Assembly: GCA_046481785.1 (NCBI GenBank)
Contig: JAWOJF010000228.1
Span: 1 to 15,012 of the forward strand
Source: JAWOJF01 sp046481785
GTDB taxonomy: Bacteria; Bacteroidota; Ignavibacteria; Ignavibacteriales; Ignavibacteriaceae
Direction: 5' to 3'
Length of the DNA: 15,012 bases
Part shown: one piece after another, positions 12,425 to 15,012 of the stretch
Layout of the letters: each line of letters opens with the position of its first letter
Numbering within the stretch: position 1 is the stretch's first letter
Made by a program: the position numbers and the translations under genes
Notes under the pieces: generated by a model
The model's database searches: none
Told to the model about the DNA's origin: nothing
The model's input: only the letters and a program-made list of their open reading frames with translations

Positions 12425-15012
12425 ATGCTGTTTACTCTTCCAGGGAAAAATTTTTTCGGTATATGCATTATGACATTAATATTTACATGCTCTTTGTATG
12501 CACAGGAATCTAATAATCCCGGTTATTTAAATCTGCAGTTATCAATAGAAGAACGGGTAGATGACCTGGTTTCAAGAATGACTCTGGAAGAAAAAGCCTC
12601 ACAGATGATTGATAATGCCAGGGCTATCCCAAGATTAAAAATACCTGAATACGGCTGGTGGAATGAAGCTCTGCATGGAGTAGGGCGTGCAGGTGTTGCT
12701 ACTGTCTTTCCACAGGCTATTGGCCTGGCTGCAACATGGAATTCTGATCTTATGTTTACTATTGCCGATGTAATCTCAACCGAAGCAAGGGCAAAACATC
12801 ATGAGTTTGCACGGAACAATGATTTCAGCAGATATAAGGGACTTACTTTCTGGAGCCCTAATATTAATATTTTCCGCGACCCGCGGTGGGGACGAGGACA
12901 GGAAACTTACGGTGAAGACCCTTTTTTAACTGCGCGCATGGGTATTGCTTTCGTAAACGGACTGCAGGGGAATGATCCAAAATACTTTAAGGTAATTGCT
13001 ACTGCCAAACATTATGCTGTTCACAGCGGGCCCGAACCGGAAAGGCATACCTTTGATGCAGTGGCTGATGACCGCGATCTTTATGATACCTACCTCCCTG
13101 CTTTTGAAAGCCTTGTTAAGGAGGCAAAAGTTTATTCGGTAATGTGTGCATATAACCGTTATATGGGAGATGCATGCTGCGGATCAGATAAACTTCTTCA
13201 AAAAATTTTACGGGAAGACTGGAACTTTGACGGATATATTGTATCAGACTGCTGGGCAATTGATGATATATTTAAACATCATAAAATAGTTAAAACTGGT
13301 TTTGAAGCTACTGCAATTTCAGTAAAATCCGGAACTGATCTGGAATGCGGCAACTTGTATGATACAACTATTGTTAATGCGGTTAAACATGGGCTGTTAA
13401 CAGAAGAAGAAGTTGATATTTCTCTTAAAAGACTTTTTACCGCAAGATTTAAATTAGGAATGTTTGATCCGCCTGAAATGGTGAAGTATACACAAATTCC
13501 CTATTCGGAAAATGATTCTGAAGAACACAGGAAATTGTCTGTAAAAGCTGCACAGGAATCTATTGTACTTTTGAAAAATGAAAACAATACGTTGCCTCTG
13601 AAAAAAGATATTAAAAAAATTGCTGTAATAGGACCAACTGCAGATTCATACCAGATGCTGCTCGGTAATTATAATGGCACTCCTTCAAAATATGTAACTC
13701 CCCTGCAGGGATTACTAAATAAAGCCGGGGAGAATACGGAAATAGTTTATGAAGCCGGCTGCAATCTTGTTGAGGAAGGTGCAGTTATCCATAATTTAAC
13801 CTCTGATATATTAAGTGCTGAAACCGGACATGTTGATGCAGGATGGCGCTCGGGGTTAAGTGCCGAGTATTTTCGCAATACTAATCTTGAAGGTGAACCA
13901 TTCTTTACAAAAATAGATCAGTTAGATAGTCCTAACTGGATATATGGAACAAGAATTCCAAACCTGTGGATGGAACCTGAATATTCGATCAGGTGGAGCG
14001 GTTTTATTATTCCTCCATCAGCCGGAAATTATAATTTTACTGTAAAAGGTAATGATGGATACCGGCTTTATGTTGATGATAAACTTGTAGTGGAAGATTG
14101 GACCAAACATGCCGGTATAACAGAAAAAAGTAATCATATTGAATTGGAAGAAGGCAAAACCTATAATATAAAAGTAGAATATTTTCGTGCCCAGGATAGT
14201 ACATTTGAAATGCCTCATCTATCTATTCAGTGGGAGTTAATGGATGTTGATAATAGTGAAGAAGCAATTAAGCTGGCAACAAGTTCAGATTTGGTAATTT
14301 TTGTCGGCGGCATTACTCCCCAGCTTGAAGGTGAAGAAATGCGTGTTGATTTTGAAGGATTCAGAGGAGGTGACAGAACAAGTCTTGATATGCCTAAGGT
14401 TCAGGAAAATTTATTAAAGCTTGTTGCTGCAGCAGGCAAACCTGTTATACTGGTACTTACCGGCGGGAGTGCACTATCAGTTAACTGGGCTAATGAAAAT
14501 ATACCTGCTATAGTAAATATATGGTATCCGGGCCAGGAGGGGGGTACTGCACTGGCTGATGTTCTGTTCGGTGATTATAATCCCGCAGGCAGGCTGCCGG
14601 TTACTTTTTACAAATCAGTTGAACAGCTTCCGCCGTTTGAAGATTATAATATGAAAGGTAGAACATACCGCTACTTTGAGGGTGAGCCGTTGTATCCGTT
14701 TGGTTACGGATTAAGTTATACAACATTTAGCTACAGCAATCTTCAGATTGGTGATGAAACAAAAGCAGGAGAAAACATTTCCGTTTCAGTTGATGTTGAA
14801 AATACGGGACAGGCTGCCGGCGATGAGGTTGTCCAGTTATATATTAAACATACAGGAACTTCATTAAAAGCACCGATTCATTCATTGCAGGAGTTTACAA
14901 GAGTTCACCTGAAGCCGGGTGAAAAGAAAACAGTTAATTTTGTGTTAACTCCAAAACAATTATCATTAATTAATAATGAGATAGAGAGAGTAGTTGAACC
15001 GGTGTTGGTAGA
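12425..15012 (+). CDS. Secreted GH3 beta-xylosidase-type enzyme with inserted PA14 domain (3' end outside the window)
   Basis: The frame is open from ATG 12425 to the window end (862 codons plus), so only the last part is missing. GGAGG lies 4 nt before the ATG. Residues 1-25 are a Sec signal (MLFTLPGKNFFGICIMTLIF then TCSLYAQ), so it is exported. The GH3 barrel follows with IPEYGWWNEALHGVGRAG, a pattern typical of the beta-xylosidase branch, then FRDPRWGRGQETYGEDP, AKHYAVHSGPE (K195, H196) and the nucleophile region YIVSDCWAI (D275). A PA14 domain (about 475-602; SAEYFRNTNLEGEPF to LSIQWEL) is inserted in the C-terminal sandwich domain. After it comes LEGEEM (634-639), which should hold the acid/base, then GGDRTSL. 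A fibronectin III-like domain (from about 765; VENTGQAAGDEVVQLYI) runs to the edge. It likely trims xylo-oligosaccharides outside the cytoplasm; the exact sugar is inferred. Confidence 0.94.
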   Translation, partial: MLFTLPGKNFFGICIMTLIFTCSLYAQESNNPGYLNLQLSIEERVDDLVSRMTLEEKASQMIDNARAIPRLKIPEYGWWNEALHGVGRAGVATVFPQAIGLAATWNSDLMFTIADVISTEARAKHHEFARNNDFSRYKGLTFWSPNINIFRDPRWGRGQETYGEDPFLTARMGIAFVNGLQGNDPKYFKVIATAKHYAVHSGPEPERHTFDAVADDRDLYDTYLPAFESLVKEAKVYSVMCAYNRYMGDACCGSDKLLQKILREDWNFDGYIVSDCWAIDDIFKHHKIVKTGFEATAISVKSGTDLECGNLYDTTIVNAVKHGLLTEEEVDISLKRLFTARFKLGMFDPPEMVKYTQIPYSENDSEEHRKLSVKAAQESIVLLKNENNTLPLKKDIKKIAVIGPTADSYQMLLGNYNGTPSKYVTPLQGLLNKAGENTEIVYEAGCNLVEEGAVIHNLTSDILSAETGHVDAGWRSGLSAEYFRNTNLEGEPFFTKIDQLDSPNWIYGTRIPNLWMEPEYSIRWSGFIIPPSAGNYNFTVKGNDGYRLYVDDKLVVEDWTKHAGITEKSNHIELEEGKTYNIKVEYFRAQDSTFEMPHLSIQWELMDVDNSEEAIKLATSSDLVIFVGGITPQLEGEEMRVDFEGFRGGDRTSLDMPKVQENLLKLVAAAGKPVILVLTGGSALSVNWANENIPAIVNIWYPGQEGGTALADVLFGDYNPAGRLPVTFYKSVEQLPPFEDYNMKGRTYRYFEGEPLYPFGYGLSYTTFSYSNLQIGDETKAGENISVSVDVENTGQAAGDEVVQLYIKHTGTSLKAPIHSLQEFTRVHLKPGEKKTVNFVLTPKQLSLINNEIERVVEPVLV

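Noticed and set aside
14018..14218. Minus-strand frame antisense to the GH3-PA14 gene
   Set aside because: It overlaps the well-supported PA14 domain on the other strand, and its Phe/Ile-rich translation is typical of AT-rich complement.
1..15012. CRISPR arrays, tRNA/rRNA genes, insertion sequences, a SusD or regulator gene
   Set aside because: Looked for and not seen: no spaced direct repeats, no cloverleaf or rRNA-like segments, no transposase, and no SusD-like or helix-turn-helix protein in the frames examined.

Overview
The window is an AT-rich stretch holding an almost complete xylan-degradation and xylose-catabolism locus. It probably comes from a Gram-negative bacterium of the Bacteroidota/Chlorobiota/Ignavibacteria (FCB) group. 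This rests on a TonB-dependent receptor with an N-terminal carboxypeptidase-regulatory-like domain, secreted enzymes with Sec signals, and the style of the genes. Several genes carry strong Shine-Dalgarno sites (e.g. at 366-372, 3473-3478, 12248-12252, 12416-12420), and the best promoter candidate looks like sigma70 (TTGACA/TAATAT). Class Bacteroidia usually lacks both, so a deeper FCB lineage such as Ignavibacteria is favoured; this is inference, not proof.

Layout on the minus strand, in transcription order from right to left: xylulokinase xylB (10746-12242); a 247-bp regulatory gap; xylose isomerase xylA (9179-10498); a signal-less GH3 beta-xylosidase/beta-glucosidase (6838-9150); a 162-bp gap with two CCGG-centred palindromes; a GPH-type sugar:cation symporter (5239-6675); a secreted GH10 endo-xylanase (about 4074-5228); a gap of about 600 bp; a TonB-dependent receptor (436-3468); and the start of a secreted protein that leaves the window at base 1. 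On the plus strand, divergent from xylB, is a second GH3 enzyme. It has a signal peptide and an inserted PA14 domain (12425 to the window end, incomplete).

The genes fit one pathway. The TonB receptor would bring xylo-oligosaccharides across the outer membrane, and the exported GH10 and GH3-PA14 enzymes would cut xylan and side-chain-bearing oligosaccharides. The GPH symporter would import short oligomers or xylosides, and the cytoplasmic GH3 would release xylose. XylA then makes xylulose and XylB makes xylulose 5-phosphate for the pentose phosphate pathway. No SusD partner, transcription regulator, tRNA, rRNA, CRISPR or mobile element was seen.

The least-described signal is regulatory. A motif with the half-site TTGAACCG lies at the predicted xylA start of transcription and again in the xylB/GH3-PA14 divergent spacer. 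Other perfect palindromes sit upstream of xylA, the symporter and the TonB receptor. These look like operators for a sugar-responsive repressor not encoded here.
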